Of a DNA stretch of 64,000 nt, positions 1 through 8,835 are shown one piece after another. Position 1 is the stretch's first letter. Each line of letters begins with the position of its first letter. The stretch spans positions 1,736,001-1,800,000 of the forward strand of contig NZ_JAJMPA010000001.1 in assembly GCF_020991475.1 (NCBI RefSeq). Reading direction: 5' to 3'. This DNA comes from Pedobacter sp. MC2016-14 (GTDB taxonomy: Bacteria > Bacteroidota > Bacteroidia > Sphingobacteriales > Sphingobacteriaceae). The position numbers and the translations under genes are program-made. The notes beneath the pieces were generated by a model that had not been told where the DNA came from, ran no database searches, and was given only the letters and a program-made list of their open reading frames with translations.

Positions 1-1
1 T

Positions 2-661
2 AAATCTCCCGAAGAAATTTACGAGCGTTATTTTGGCAACCACTACAGCTGGGTAAATAATTTCTCGAATACCAAAACGGTAAACTTCTCCTTCAATTAT
101 TATAATGATAAACTAAAGTTTGAAGCCGGGGCAAGCTATTACCTGGTCAATAACTACCTTTATTTTGCGCAGCAAGGCAATAACAGCATTGCTCCGCAAC
201 AACAAGATGGTAGCCTCAACCTTATTAAAGTTACCTTGGGTAAAAAGCTAAGTTTTGGTAAATTTAACCTGGACAGTTATTTGGTGTATCAGAAAACAGA
301 CCAGACCAGCGTAATGCGTACGCCAGAGTTTTATACCTTCAATTCATTTTTCTTTAACCAAACGTTCTTTAAAGTGCTAAAAACCAATGTCGGTTTCGAT
401 ATCAGGTACAATACGCCTTATAAATCGCAGTCGTACTCTGCGGCAGCCAGTCAGTTCTACAATACCACAAACGATTCCAGTTTACCTACTGAGCCTATAG
501 CTGACGTTTGGATCAGGGCCGGTCTACGTAAGGCAAATATCTTTTTGAAGTATGATAATGTTGCCCAGGGACTATTCTCAAAAGGATATTACAGCATCAA
601 AAACTACCCCATGCAAGACAGGTTAATGAAATTTGGTGTAAGCTGGAACTTCTACGATTAA
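2..661 (+). CDS. Putative outer-membrane porin, C-terminal part (5' end outside window)
   Basis: The reading frame is open from the first bases of the window, so this is the last 219 residues of a longer protein. It alternates aromatic and polar residues in strands typical of an outer-membrane beta barrel (for example NFSFNYYND, LTLGKKL-type strands) and ends in a strand with a near-terminal Phe-Tyr, as barrels do. The pattern resembles the Bacteroidota putative porin family (Porin_10 type). The internal ATG at 236 is not a plausible start because strand-like sequence continues upstream of it. Function beyond an outer-membrane channel cannot be stated. Confidence 0.7.
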   Translation, partial: KSPEEIYERYFGNHYSWVNNFSNTKTVNFSFNYYNDKLKFEAGASYYLVNNYLYFAQQGNNSIAPQQQDGSLNLIKVTLGKKLSFGKFNLDSYLVYQKTDQTSVMRTPEFYTFNSFFFNQTFFKVLKTNVGFDIRYNTPYKSQSYSAAASQFYNTTNDSSLPTEPIADVWIRAGLRKANIFLKYDNVAQGLFSKGYYSIKNYPMQDRLMKFGVSWNFYD

Positions 662-690
662 TGCCAGGTACTTCCAGATAAAGGAATGCG

Positions 691-1992
691 TTACGTTTTC
701 TGTGGTTTCTTTTTAGCTGCGGGGAACAATACATTGTTCAGGATTAGTCTGTAGCCTGGCGAGTTAGGGTGTAAATTTAAATCCGTTTGTGGATCGCCCA
801 CGGCGTGCTTATAATCCTCAGGGTCATGGCCTCCATAAAAGGTAAATTGGCCCTTTCCAATTTCTCCATGCAGATAGCGCACTTCATTGGCCCCTTTATT
901 TTCGCCCATTACTGTAATTACAGGCTTCACCATGGCTTTGTTAAATGCGGTAGTTTGGCCCATAAAACCCTTAATTACCTTTTCGTGGTTTTGCGTCAGC
1001 ATGCTGGGTACCAAATCCCATTTCGCAGAAAAGTCAAACAACGTAAAAAAATCATTGCTCTCGGTTAAGTCACGCTGCATTTTTACATCTATGTTTGCCA
1101 GCCCGTAATAATAGGGGTTCTGGTCTATGGTAAAACCCTTAAAGGCCATTGTATTGTTGTAGTTAAGTTTAGATTGCGCATTTGGGTCTGCCCGGTCACC
1201 ATCAAACATGCTTTCGCAAATGTCTACACCATCCGCACTCAATGCAATATCAAAACTATCTGTGGCAGAACACATGGCAAACATGAAACCGCCACCCACA
1301 CAAAAGTCACGCATCTTTTTGGCCACTGCCAGTTTCATGGCAGCTACCTTGCCAAATCCATTTCTTGCTGCAGTGGCTTCCTGACTTTTCACATCGTTAC
1401 GGTACCAGCTTTCATTTTTAAAGCTACTCCAAAAACGACCGTATTGTCCGGTAAAATCTTCGTGGTGCAAATGCAGCCAGTCGTAGCCCATCAGCTTATC
1501 CCTTAAAACTTCGTCATCATACACCACATCATAAGGGATTTCTGCATAAGTAAGCACCATGGTTACGGCGTCGTCCCAGGGTAGCTTACTTTTTGGAGAG
1601 TAAACGGCAATTTTAGGTGCTTTTTCCAGTTTTACCATTTCCATATTTACACCTGGATCGGCTATTTCATTGAGTATCGCCGTTACTTTTCCATCCGGTA
1701 ACAGTTGGTAGCTAACACCTCTTGTTTTACATTCATCTTCTACAGCCTTATTATAACCAATCAAAAAACTGCCACCCTCGTAATTCAGTAACCAGCTTAC
1801 ATCCGCTTTCTGCACAATGCTCCAATAGGCAATTCCGTACGCTTTAAGATGGTTTTTCTGCGTTTCGTCCATATTAATCAGGATGGAGGATGCCCTGGCC
1901 GATTTTAATCCCAGGCAAAGCAAAATGCATAATGTACACACCGGAAGGTATAATAATAAGCCTTTTAAGCTGCTTTTAAATCTAAGTGCCAT
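691..1992 (-). CDS. Exported protein of the family often labelled asparagine synthetase B in Bacteroidota
   Basis: A 433-residue protein with an N-terminal signal peptide (basic start, hydrophobic core at residues 12-30, cleavage near SARA-S). I recognise the overall sequence (LHLHHEDFTGQYGRF, CSATDSFDIALSADG, GGHDPEDYKHAVGDP) as a conserved Bacteroidota family that databases frequently call asparagine synthetase B. None of the catalytic features of that enzyme (N-terminal Cys2, PP-loop SGGxDS) is visible, so the label should not be trusted. The central part could be a class-I glutamine-amidotransferase-like fold, but this is a guess. It is transcribed toward the porin and away from the cyclophilin gene. 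Confidence 0.6.
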   Translation of the reverse strand: MALRFKSSLKGLLLYLPVCTLCILLCLGLKSARASSILINMDETQKNHLKAYGIAYWSIVQKADVSWLLNYEGGSFLIGYNKAVEDECKTRGVSYQLLPDGKVTAILNEIADPGVNMEMVKLEKAPKIAVYSPKSKLPWDDAVTMVLTYAEIPYDVVYDDEVLRDKLMGYDWLHLHHEDFTGQYGRFWSSFKNESWYRNDVKSQEATAARNGFGKVAAMKLAVAKKMRDFCVGGGFMFAMCSATDSFDIALSADGVDICESMFDGDRADPNAQSKLNYNNTMAFKGFTIDQNPYYYGLANIDVKMQRDLTESNDFFTLFDFSAKWDLVPSMLTQNHEKVIKGFMGQTTAFNKAMVKPVITVMGENKGANEVRYLHGEIGKGQFTFYGGHDPEDYKHAVGDPQTDLNLHPNSPGYRLILNNVLFPAAKKKPQKT

Positions 1993-2032
1993 AGTTATAA
2001 CAGGTAAAACACTAAAGTAAAGTTTTTATACC

Positions 2033-2063
2033 TTTACCTAATCATTTCAATTTACTATTTTTG
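2033..2063 (+). promoter_or_regulatory. Candidate Bacteroidota-type promoter for the cyclophilin operon
   Basis: TATTTTTG at 2056-2063 matches the Bacteroidota -7 element TAnnTTTG, and TTTA at 2033-2036 is a near match to the -33 TTTG box, with a 19-base spacer. It lies 19 bases before the ATG at 2083. The match is by eye only. Confidence 0.45.
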
Positions 2064-2082
2064 GCATTCAAAAAAACATACG

Positions 2083-2544
2083 ATGAGCAAAGCAATAATA
2101 AAAACGGATAAAGGTAACATGACTGTTGAGTTTTATGAGCAGGATGCACCTAAAGCTGTGGCTAACTTTAAAAAACTGGCTACAGAAGGATTTTATGACG
2201 GAGTAACCTTTCACCGTGTGATCCCTAACTTTATGGTTCAAGGGGGATGTCCTAACTCAAAAGATCCAAAAACAGCACACCTTGCAGGTACAGGCGGCCC
2301 TGGTTATAAAATAGATTGCGAACTAACAGGTGAACTTCAATACCACGATCGTGGTGTATTGTCTATGGCACATGCCGGACGTAATACTGGCGGTTCTCAA
2401 TTCTTCATCTGCCATAGCAGAGCCAATACTGCCCATTTAGATCGTAACCATACTTGTTTTGGTAAAGTGGTAGAGAACGTTGATCTTGTTGATGAGATTA
2501 AGCAAGGAGACAGAATTTTAGGTATAGAGGTAATAGAAGATTAA
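2083..2544 (+). CDS. Peptidyl-prolyl cis-trans isomerase, cyclophilin type
   Basis: A 153-residue single-domain cyclophilin with no signal peptide, so probably cytoplasmic. The classic signature is present: FHRVIPNFMVQGGCP near residue 46, the GGSQFFICHS active-site strand near 105, and HLDRNHTCFGKV near 122. The catalytic Arg of FHRV and the Gln/Phe of the Q-F-F motif are intact. It speeds cis-trans isomerisation of X-Pro bonds during folding. The next gene begins one base after its stop, so the two probably form an operon. It is not possible to choose between paralogue names (ppiA/ppiB) from sequence alone. Confidence 0.93.
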   Translation: MSKAIIKTDKGNMTVEFYEQDAPKAVANFKKLATEGFYDGVTFHRVIPNFMVQGGCPNSKDPKTAHLAGTGGPGYKIDCELTGELQYHDRGVLSMAHAGRNTGGSQFFICHSRANTAHLDRNHTCFGKVVENVDLVDEIKQGDRILGIEVIED

Positions 2545-2545
2545 T

Positions 2546-3088
2546 ATGAATTTAAGAGGAATAGTTGCTGTATCCGGCAGACCGGGGTTATTTAAACTGG
2601 TGGGACAGAACAAAGCGGGTTATATTTTAGAAAGCCTTGATGCCCAAAAGGTAAAAGTTGTAGCTAACATTGCAAATTCTAAGTTGTCTTCTTTAGAAGA
2701 TATTACAGTGTACGGTAATGATGAGGACCTTAAATTGGTAGATGTATTGGCAAATATTGCTGCTTACACTGCAGAGGTTCCTGATGCTAAAGCAGATACT
2801 GCTAAACTTAAAGCTTTTTTTAACGAGGTAGCTCCAGATCATGATGGTGATAAGGTTTACGCTTCTGACATCAAAAAGATCGTTACCTGGTTCCACATCA
2901 TTAAAGAACTTCCATTGTTTAACGAGGAAGCGCCTGCAGTGGGTGAAGCTGCTGAAGGTTTAAAAGTGGAAGATAAAGCCGCAGAGAAAAAAACTAAAAC
3001 CGTTGCTAAAGCTGCAAATGTAAAAGCTCCTGGTAAAACTGCTCAGCCACCTAAAAAGGCTACAACAGTAAGTAAAAAAGGCGTATAG
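2546..3088 (+). CDS. DUF5606 domain protein
   Basis: A 180-residue cytoplasmic protein. The N-terminal ~130 residues, beginning MNLRGIVAVSGRPGLFKLV, match the DUF5606 family found across Bacteroidota. The remaining ~50 residues are rich in Ala, Lys and Pro and look disordered, resembling basic tails of nucleic-acid-associated proteins. Its function is unknown. It follows the cyclophilin after one base and is followed by a strong hairpin terminator, so the two-gene unit is well bounded. Confidence 0.8.
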   Translation: MNLRGIVAVSGRPGLFKLVGQNKAGYILESLDAQKVKVVANIANSKLSSLEDITVYGNDEDLKLVDVLANIAAYTAEVPDAKADTAKLKAFFNEVAPDHDGDKVYASDIKKIVTWFHIIKELPLFNEEAPAVGEAAEGLKVEDKAAEKKTKTVAKAANVKAPGKTAQPPKKATTVSKKGV

Positions 3089-3096
3089 TCTAATTT

Positions 3097-3130
3097 AAGC
3101 CCCACCAAATTTTGATGGGGCTTTTTTTTA
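3097..3130. terminator. Rho-independent terminator between convergent genes
   Basis: Inverted repeat AAGCCCCA (3097-3104) and TGGGGCTT (3116-3123) followed by a run of T on the plus strand. It ends the cyclophilin/DUF5606 unit and overlaps the 3' end of the MutS-like gene on the other strand. Confidence 0.85.
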
Positions 3131-4951
3131 TACCTCCTGGTTTAATGCCAGGCCAATCTGTTTCAGTAATATTGCTGCGTTAAATGTTTTGCAGGCACCA
3201 TGTTTCAGCTTGTAATCAAAGTTCATCTCTCCCTCTTTAATCTGGATGTCGAAATGGTAGTTGCGTACCTGCTCATGGTAATCTTCTTTCATTTCAGATA
3301 GTTGCAAGTCATGCGTAGCAAAAAGCGCTGGCGTATGCTGCTCAATCATTTTTTCTATAAATACTTTTGATCCCAGGTATTTGTCCTTACTGTTAGTGCC
3401 CCTTAACATTTCATCAATGAGTACAAAAGAACGGTCTGATTTTTTGGTAGCATCTAATATCATTTTTAACCTGTTCAGCTCTGCTTTAAAGGTAGAGGTC
3501 TGGTCATTTAGCGAATCCTTAATCCGCATGTAAGATAGGGCTTCAAAAATAGACAGGCTCAGTTGCTTTGCACATACTGTACTTCCAGAAAAGGCCAGCA
3601 CCATATTGATCCCTACCGTACGTAAAAATGTACTTTTACCAGCCATATTTGATCCGGTAACAATGTCTACAGTGGGTTTAGCATACAGTTCAAAATCATT
3701 AACTACTCTTTTCTGTTCTATAATAAGCGGATGGCCTAAGGCCTTTGCAGCTAAAGTAAATTCTTCTTTTATTTCTGGAAATGTCCAGGAAGGTTCATTG
3801 ATTTTTAGTGTAGCAAATGAAATCAGCTCTTCAAACTGACTGATCCGGAATAAACCTTTTAGCAATTGATCTGATGATTTCGAATGCCATTTCTCAAGTT
3901 TAATGGAACAGCGCAGGTCCCATACCAGAAACACCGTCAACACCATTGCAACAATCATATTTAAGCGGGCATCAAAGGATTGAATGATGGTAGAAAGTTC
4001 CCTGATTTGCCTGCTCAAAGGGCGGCTATCTTCTGATTTTTCAAAAAAGCCTTTCAGATAGGGGCTTTGCCATTCAATTTGCTCAGTCCAGGCTATTGAG
4101 CCAGAAAAGGACCTCAGCAAGTTGGCGCTGCCTGTAAAGCTGTTGTATACCAGGTTTACCTTTTGCAGGTTATAAAAGGTTATACCAGCATTAAACAATG
4201 CGGCTAATCCAAATATGTTCCAGGTAATGCCGCCATATGCTATGCCCAGCAGCAATAGTGCAAGCATTAAAAATGGCACTATTGTAATGTATAAACGCAT
4301 TAGCTTGTTGCAGGTAAAAGCCAGTTGCAGGCCAAGCGTATGGTCTAAGGCGGCTTCTATGGCTTTTAGTTGTTCTGGTTTGTGATTGTGTATCCTGGCC
4401 CTAAAATGGAAAGTATCTTCCATATGTCCCGCAAGCTCTGTAATGGCATCCTGACGTGCTATAATGGCTTCTTGCTCATTTGGCCTGCCAAGGTTGGTTG
4501 CCAGTAACTCCCGGCCTTTAACGGTACTACAGCGGTTTAAATATGCAAATAAAGACCCTGGACCATATATATCCAAATCAGAAGAGTAAGGGTGCTGTTC
4601 ATCTTCAAACTCTTCGCCATTTGCGTAGCCATTGCTGCGGCTCTGCATGAGCTCTGCTTCATTTTGGTAAACCCATAACAGTTGCAGTGCATAGTCCAGG
4701 TGCTCTGTTACTGCAGCCTGTTTTTTTACCAGTGCCAGAAACAGTACCACCGGAACTACCATTAGTAAACCAATTGCCCAATGGTAACCCTGACTAATCA
4801 CCAATGCTACCAATATAATTTCGGTTATAAACAACCCGAGCCTGGATAAGGAAATGCTATTGAGTTTCTTTTTTAAGGCGTCAATATGTGCTTGCTGTAT
4901 TTGTACCTGATTTAGATAGGCGGTTAAAATGCTTTGTCTTGTTTTTACCAT
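3128..4951 (-). CDS. Membrane-anchored MutS-like ATPase
   Basis: The C-terminal third is a MutS-type ABC ATPase: Walker A GSNMAGKST, Walker B FVLIDEMLRGTNSKDK and a switch-like FATHDLQLSE. The mismatch-recognition domains of true MutS are absent. Instead there are two hydrophobic segments near residues 41-75 and another pair near residues 205-250, so the protein looks membrane-bound. I take the ATG at 4951 (MVKTRQ, 607 residues) because the longer frame to 5110 runs across the start of rlmH and its extra 53 residues look non-conserved. Such proteins are usually labelled DNA mismatch repair protein MutS, but a role in mismatch repair is not supported by the domain content. Confidence 0.82.
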   Translation of the reverse strand: MVKTRQSILTAYLNQVQIQQAHIDALKKKLNSISLSRLGLFITEIILVALVISQGYHWAIGLLMVVPVVLFLALVKKQAAVTEHLDYALQLLWVYQNEAELMQSRSNGYANGEEFEDEQHPYSSDLDIYGPGSLFAYLNRCSTVKGRELLATNLGRPNEQEAIIARQDAITELAGHMEDTFHFRARIHNHKPEQLKAIEAALDHTLGLQLAFTCNKLMRLYITIVPFLMLALLLLGIAYGGITWNIFGLAALFNAGITFYNLQKVNLVYNSFTGSANLLRSFSGSIAWTEQIEWQSPYLKGFFEKSEDSRPLSRQIRELSTIIQSFDARLNMIVAMVLTVFLVWDLRCSIKLEKWHSKSSDQLLKGLFRISQFEELISFATLKINEPSWTFPEIKEEFTLAAKALGHPLIIEQKRVVNDFELYAKPTVDIVTGSNMAGKSTFLRTVGINMVLAFSGSTVCAKQLSLSIFEALSYMRIKDSLNDQTSTFKAELNRLKMILDATKKSDRSFVLIDEMLRGTNSKDKYLGSKVFIEKMIEQHTPALFATHDLQLSEMKEDYHEQVRNYHFDIQIKEGEMNFDYKLKHGACKTFNAAILLKQIGLALNQEV

Positions 4952-5045
4952 TATATTTGAAGCGGCTAAGAATTTATACCTTCGACTAATTTCATCTACC
5001 GATGTTACTAAGGTATTAGGTGCCGATAAAGATAAGCAATAGCAG

Positions 5046-5519
5046 ATGAAGATTACATTACTGGTGGTGGGTAAAACTGAAGATAAGTACCTTTTAGAAG
5101 GAATGGACAAATACCTGAACCGGCTAAAACATTACATCGGTTTTAACCTTGTGGTGATACCAGAATTAAAAAACACCAAAAGCCTAACCGAAGCGCAACA
5201 AAAATCTAAAGAAGCAGAGCTAATTTCAAAACAGCTCAGTAATTCAGATCTGGTAGTGCTACTGGACGAAAAGGGCAAAAAATACACTTCGGTTTCTTTT
5301 GCTAATTATTTAAACAAACAGATGATTGGCAGCGTTCAACATCTGGTATTTGTAATTGGCGGGCCTTATGGATTTGACGAAAGCATTTATAAGCGCTCAA
5401 ATGGTAGCTTGTCCCTGTCAGATATGACTTTCTCTCACCAAATGGTTCGTCTGTTCTTTATTGAGCAGCTTTACCGCGCCTTTAGTATTTTAAAAGGAGA
5501 GCCTTATCACCACGAATAA
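5046..5519 (+). CDS. rlmH: 23S rRNA (pseudouridine1915-N3)-methyltransferase RlmH
   Basis: 157 residues, the usual RlmH size. The SPOUT trefoil-knot signature is complete: FVIGGPYGFD near residue 99 (SAM binding), then SLSDMTFSHQMVRLFFIEQLYRA and the C-terminal GEPYHHE that contacts rRNA. It methylates N3 of pseudouridine 1915 in helix 69 of 23S rRNA. It is transcribed divergently from the MutS-like ATPase, and starts 95 bases from the ATG chosen for that gene. Confidence 0.96.
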   Translation: MKITLLVVGKTEDKYLLEGMDKYLNRLKHYIGFNLVVIPELKNTKSLTEAQQKSKEAELISKQLSNSDLVVLLDEKGKKYTSVSFANYLNKQMIGSVQHLVFVIGGPYGFDESIYKRSNGSLSLSDMTFSHQMVRLFFIEQLYRAFSILKGEPYHHE

Positions 5520-5578
5520 AAATCGGGTTTATGGAAAATTAGCATGCCCTTCATCCTATAAGAAAACAAAACCTGCTT

Positions 5579-5707
5579 ATGGTACCCTCAGAATTTAAAA
5601 AAAGAAATTACAAGTATAAAAGTAATCCCAGAAAAGACCGCCTCAATTACATCATTGCTATTGTGGTGTCGGCAGTGGCTTTTTGGTTAATCTGGTTTTA
5701 CTTGTAA
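5579..5707 (+). CDS. 42-residue single-pass membrane peptide
   Basis: An ATG at 5579 opens a 42-codon frame ending at 5707. The product has a basic N-terminal half (FKKRNYKYKSNPRKDR) and a C-terminal hydrophobic helix (LNYIIAIVVSAVAFWLIWFYL), ending right after the helix, so a topology with the N-terminus inside is expected by the positive-inside rule. An in-frame stop at 5540 limits the frame upstream, and no other ATG lies in between. It sits 59 bases after rlmH and immediately before a terminator, which supports it being a real last gene of the unit. Function unknown. Confidence 0.55.
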   Translation: MVPSEFKKRNYKYKSNPRKDRLNYIIAIVVSAVAFWLIWFYL

Positions 5708-5716
5708 AAATGGCAT

Positions 5717-5749
5717 AAAAAAACTCCCGGGTTTGCCGGGAGTTTTAAA
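5717..5749. terminator. Bidirectional terminator between small peptide gene and aconitase
   Basis: AAACTCCCGG (5721-5730) and CCGGGAGTTT (5736-5745) with a five-base loop, flanked by A-rich sequence on the left and T on the right, so it can work for both convergent transcripts. Confidence 0.85.
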
Positions 5750-5765
5750 AGATATGTTGCTAAAA

Positions 5766-8048
5766 CTAGTTAGCTGCTAATTTTGCTGCAGCTTCTCTGC
5801 GAATGATATTCAACGCGCCACCAGCAATAAACCATTCAATTTGTTGTGCATTGTAACTGTGGTTTACAGGGAAATCTTCTATAGTACCATCAGCATGATG
5901 AAGAACAATGGTTAATGGTACATTAGGTGTAAAGGTTGTTAAACCTACAATGTCAATAATGTCATCTTCCAAAATCTTGTCATAATCTTCTTTGTGTACA
6001 AAGGTCAATCCAAGCATACCTTGTTTTTTAAGGTTGGTTTCATGAATCCTTGCAAAAGATTTTACCAGTACCGCACGTACACCAAGGTGACGTGGCTCCA
6101 TTGCTGCGTGCTCACGCGATGAACCTTCACCGTAGTTTTCATCTCCAACTACAATAGATCCAACTCCTTCTGCTTTGTATGCGCGTTGAGTTGCAGGTAC
6201 AGGACCATACTCACCAGTAATTTCATTTTTAACATTGTCTGTTTTGTCGTTAAAATAGTTTACCGCACCAATCAGCATATTGTTTGAAATGTTATCCAGG
6301 TGACCACGGAATTTCAACCACGGTCCAGCCATAGAAATATGGTCTGTTGTACATTTACCTTTCGCTTTGATCAATAATTTTAAACCTTTAAGGTCTGTAC
6401 CTTCCCAAGGTGTAAATGGATCAAGTAACTGAAGCCTGTGCGATGTTGGTGATACAATCACTTCAACACCAGAACCGTCTTCAGCTGGTTTTTGATAACC
6501 TGCATCTTCTACATCAAAACCTCTTGGAGGCAATTCATATCCTGATGGCTCGTCCAGTTTTACCTGTTCGCCTGCAGCATTGGTTAGGGTATCAGTAAGT
6601 GGGTTAAAGCTCAGGTCACCAGCAATAGCCAAAGCAGTTACCAGTTCAGGCGAGCCTACAAAAGCAAAAGTATTCGGGTTACCATCGGCACGTTTAGCAA
6701 AATTCCTGTTAAAGGAGTGTACAATGGTATTTCTTTCTTGTTTCTCAGCACCTACACGGTCCCACATTCCTATACAAGGTCCGCAGGCATTGGTAAATAC
6801 TTTAGCGCCAATCTGGTCAAAAACATCCATGAAACCATCACGTTGAATGGTGTAACGGATTTGCTCAGAACCAGGGTTAATGCAGTATTCAGCTTTAGAA
6901 GTTAAACCTTTATCCGCAACCTGTCTCGCAACGCTCACCGCACGTGAAATATCCTCGTAAGATGAGTTGGTACAAGAACCAATCAATCCAACATCAATTT
7001 TCATTGGCCAGCCGTTTTCAAGGGCTACTTCTTTCATTTTTGAAATCGGAGTAGCCAAATCTGGCGTAAACGGACCATTCAAATATGGCTCTAAAGTATC
7101 CAGGTCAATTTCGATGATTTGGTCAAAGAATTTCTCTGGTTCAGCATAAACTTCAGGATCTCCGGTTAAATGCTCTTTCACTGCATTTGCAGCATCAGCA
7201 ACATCAGCACGGTCTGTAGAACGTAAATAACGCTCCATACTTTCGTCATAACCGAACGTAGAGGTGGTTGCACCAATCTCAGCACCCATGTTGCAAATGG
7301 TACCTTTACCAGTACAGCTCAGGTTTTGTGCGCCCTCGCCAAAATATTCAACAATGGCACCAGTACCACCTTTTACGGTTAAAATACCAGCAACTTTCAG
7401 GATCACGTCTTTTGCAGAAGTCCATCCGTTTAATTTACCGGTCAGTTTAATACCAATTAATTTAGGGAATTTAAGCTCCCATGGCAATCCGGCCATTACA
7501 TCGCAGGCATCAGCACCACCTACACCAATAGCCACCATTCCTAAACCACCCGCATTCACTGTATGAGAATCGGTACCGATCATCATACCGCCCGGGAAGG
7601 CATAGTTTTCAAGCACTACCTGGTGAATGATACCAGCACCTGGTTTCCAGAATCCAATTCCATATTTGTTGGAAACTGAAGCCAAAAAATCAAAAACTTC
7701 TTTACTCTCTGTATTTGCAGCAGGTAAATCAACCTCTGCGCCAAATTTAGCGGTAATAAGGTGATCACAGTGCACCGTAGAAGGAACCGCAACTTTAGGG
7801 CGACCGGCTTGCATAAACTGCAATAAAGCCATTTGCGCCGTTGCATCCTGCATGGCCACTCTGTCTGGTGCAAAATCTACATAGTCAGTACCCCTAACAA
7901 AAGATCTTTGGGTATCTGTATCCCAAAGGTGGGTATATAATATTTTTTCTGAGAGTGTTAAAGGTCTGCCAACTAATTTACGGGCCGCTTCTACGCGGGG
8001 ACCAAAGTTTGCATACACCTTTTTGATCATTTCTATATCAAAAGCCAT
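5766..8048 (-). CDS. Aconitate hydratase
   Basis: A 760-residue aconitase of the mitochondrial-like type. The [4Fe-4S] ligands are visible: GSCTNSS near residue 355 and the paired Cys in ACGPCIGMW near residue 420. Other active-site blocks are [27 protein letters not shown] and [17 protein letters not shown] in the swivelling domain. It isomerises citrate to isocitrate in the TCA cycle in the cytoplasm. It stands alone here, with a terminator on its 3' side and 127 bases of AT-rich sequence with no recognisable gene between its start and the stop of the deacetylase. Confidence 0.97.
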   Translation of the reverse strand: MAFDIEMIKKVYANFGPRVEAARKLVGRPLTLSEKILYTHLWDTDTQRSFVRGTDYVDFAPDRVAMQDATAQMALLQFMQAGRPKVAVPSTVHCDHLITAKFGAEVDLPAANTESKEVFDFLASVSNKYGIGFWKPGAGIIHQVVLENYAFPGGMMIGTDSHTVNAGGLGMVAIGVGGADACDVMAGLPWELKFPKLIGIKLTGKLNGWTSAKDVILKVAGILTVKGGTGAIVEYFGEGAQNLSCTGKGTICNMGAEIGATTSTFGYDESMERYLRSTDRADVADAANAVKEHLTGDPEVYAEPEKFFDQIIEIDLDTLEPYLNGPFTPDLATPISKMKEVALENGWPMKIDVGLIGSCTNSSYEDISRAVSVARQVADKGLTSKAEYCINPGSEQIRYTIQRDGFMDVFDQIGAKVFTNACGPCIGMWDRVGAEKQERNTIVHSFNRNFAKRADGNPNTFAFVGSPELVTALAIAGDLSFNPLTDTLTNAAGEQVKLDEPSGYELPPRGFDVEDAGYQKPAEDGSGVEVIVSPTSHRLQLLDPFTPWEGTDLKGLKLLIKAKGKCTTDHISMAGPWLKFRGHLDNISNNMLIGAVNYFNDKTDNVKNEITGEYGPVPATQRAYKAEGVGSIVVGDENYGEGSSREHAAMEPRHLGVRAVLVKSFARIHETNLKKQGMLGLTFVHKEDYDKILEDDIIDIVGLTTFTPNVPLTIVLHHADGTIEDFPVNHSYNAQQIEWFIAGGALNIIRREAAAKLAAN

Positions 8049-8175
8049 TGATAATGCGTGTTAAAAGGTAATAATTATTATTTGTAGCGAATTTACGAAA
8101 AAATATAAGGGAGGATCATCATATAAGTATGATAATTCTATTTATATAAATTCTAAATAGTGAAGCCGCTGTAAG

Positions 8176-8793
8176 CTACAGGCTTTTAAACTGATACCCC
8201 TGCGCAATCAGGTATTCCAGCGCCTTTGGAAGGGCGTATTTTAATCGGTCAAAAGCTTTCAGGCTATCGTGAAAAACTATGATGGCTCCATTGCCGGTGT
8301 GCTCAATCACATTTTGGTAGCACCGTTCCGGGGAAAGCTCAAGATCAAAGTCGCCGCTAAGCACGTCCCACATAATGATCTGCAGGTCGGGATAGAGGTT
8401 TCGGAGTTTTTTTACCTGCGACTTTTTGATTCTTCCGTAGGGTGGGCGAAACAATTTTGTGCCGGTAAGTTCCTGGCATGCAGCAAAGTTTTTGAGATAG
8501 CTTTCGTCCTCCGTTTTCCAGCCTTTAAGGTGGTTAAAGGTATGGTTGCCTATGCTGTGACCATCGGCTTTAACCCGTAAAAATACTTCCGGATGTTTGC
8601 GGATATTGTCGCCAATACAAAAGAAAGTAGCTTTAACAGCAAAGGACTTTAGTGTTTTTAATACAAAGTCTGTAACATCGGGTATAGGACCGTCGTCAAA
8701 AGTCAAATAAATCACCTTCTGGTTGCGGGCCTTATTCCAAATTAAAGATGAGTAATACCACTTTAGCAGCAGGGGAGATTTAACAAGGTACAT
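8176..8793 (-). CDS. Polysaccharide deacetylase (NodB domain)
   Basis: The frame can be extended to 9030 but then overlaps the divergent TolC gene; I take the ATG at 8793 (MYLVKSP, 205 residues), which is how NodB proteins of this size usually begin. Motif 1 is YLTFDDGP with the catalytic Asp and metal-binding Asp; motif 2 is the HSIGNHTFNH metal-binding HxxxH; motif 3 is FRPPYGR; motif 4 is MWDVLSGDFD; motif 5 is IIVFHDS. All metal and catalytic residues are therefore present. It should remove N- or O-acetyl groups from an amino-sugar polymer such as peptidoglycan or an exopolysaccharide. A hydrophobic N-terminal stretch may act as an anchor. Confidence 0.88.
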   Translation of the reverse strand: MYLVKSPLLLKWYYSSLIWNKARNQKVIYLTFDDGPIPDVTDFVLKTLKSFAVKATFFCIGDNIRKHPEVFLRVKADGHSIGNHTFNHLKGWKTEDESYLKNFAACQELTGTKLFRPPYGRIKKSQVKKLRNLYPDLQIIMWDVLSGDFDLELSPERCYQNVIEHTGNGAIIVFHDSLKAFDRLKYALPKALEYLIAQGYQFKSL

Positions 8794-8835
8794 GGTCAAA
8801 TGTACAAAAAAAATGAAATGTGAAATCAACAGCAT

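Noticed and set aside
691..1992. Calling the exported 433-residue protein an asparagine synthetase
   Set aside because: The glutaminase Cys at position 2 and the ATP PP-loop are absent and the protein has a signal peptide, so the common database label is unsupported.
4952..4959. TATATTTG as a promoter -7 box for rlmH
   Set aside because: It lies 87 bases before the start, has no suitably spaced -33 box, and overlaps the start of the divergent gene; too weak to list.
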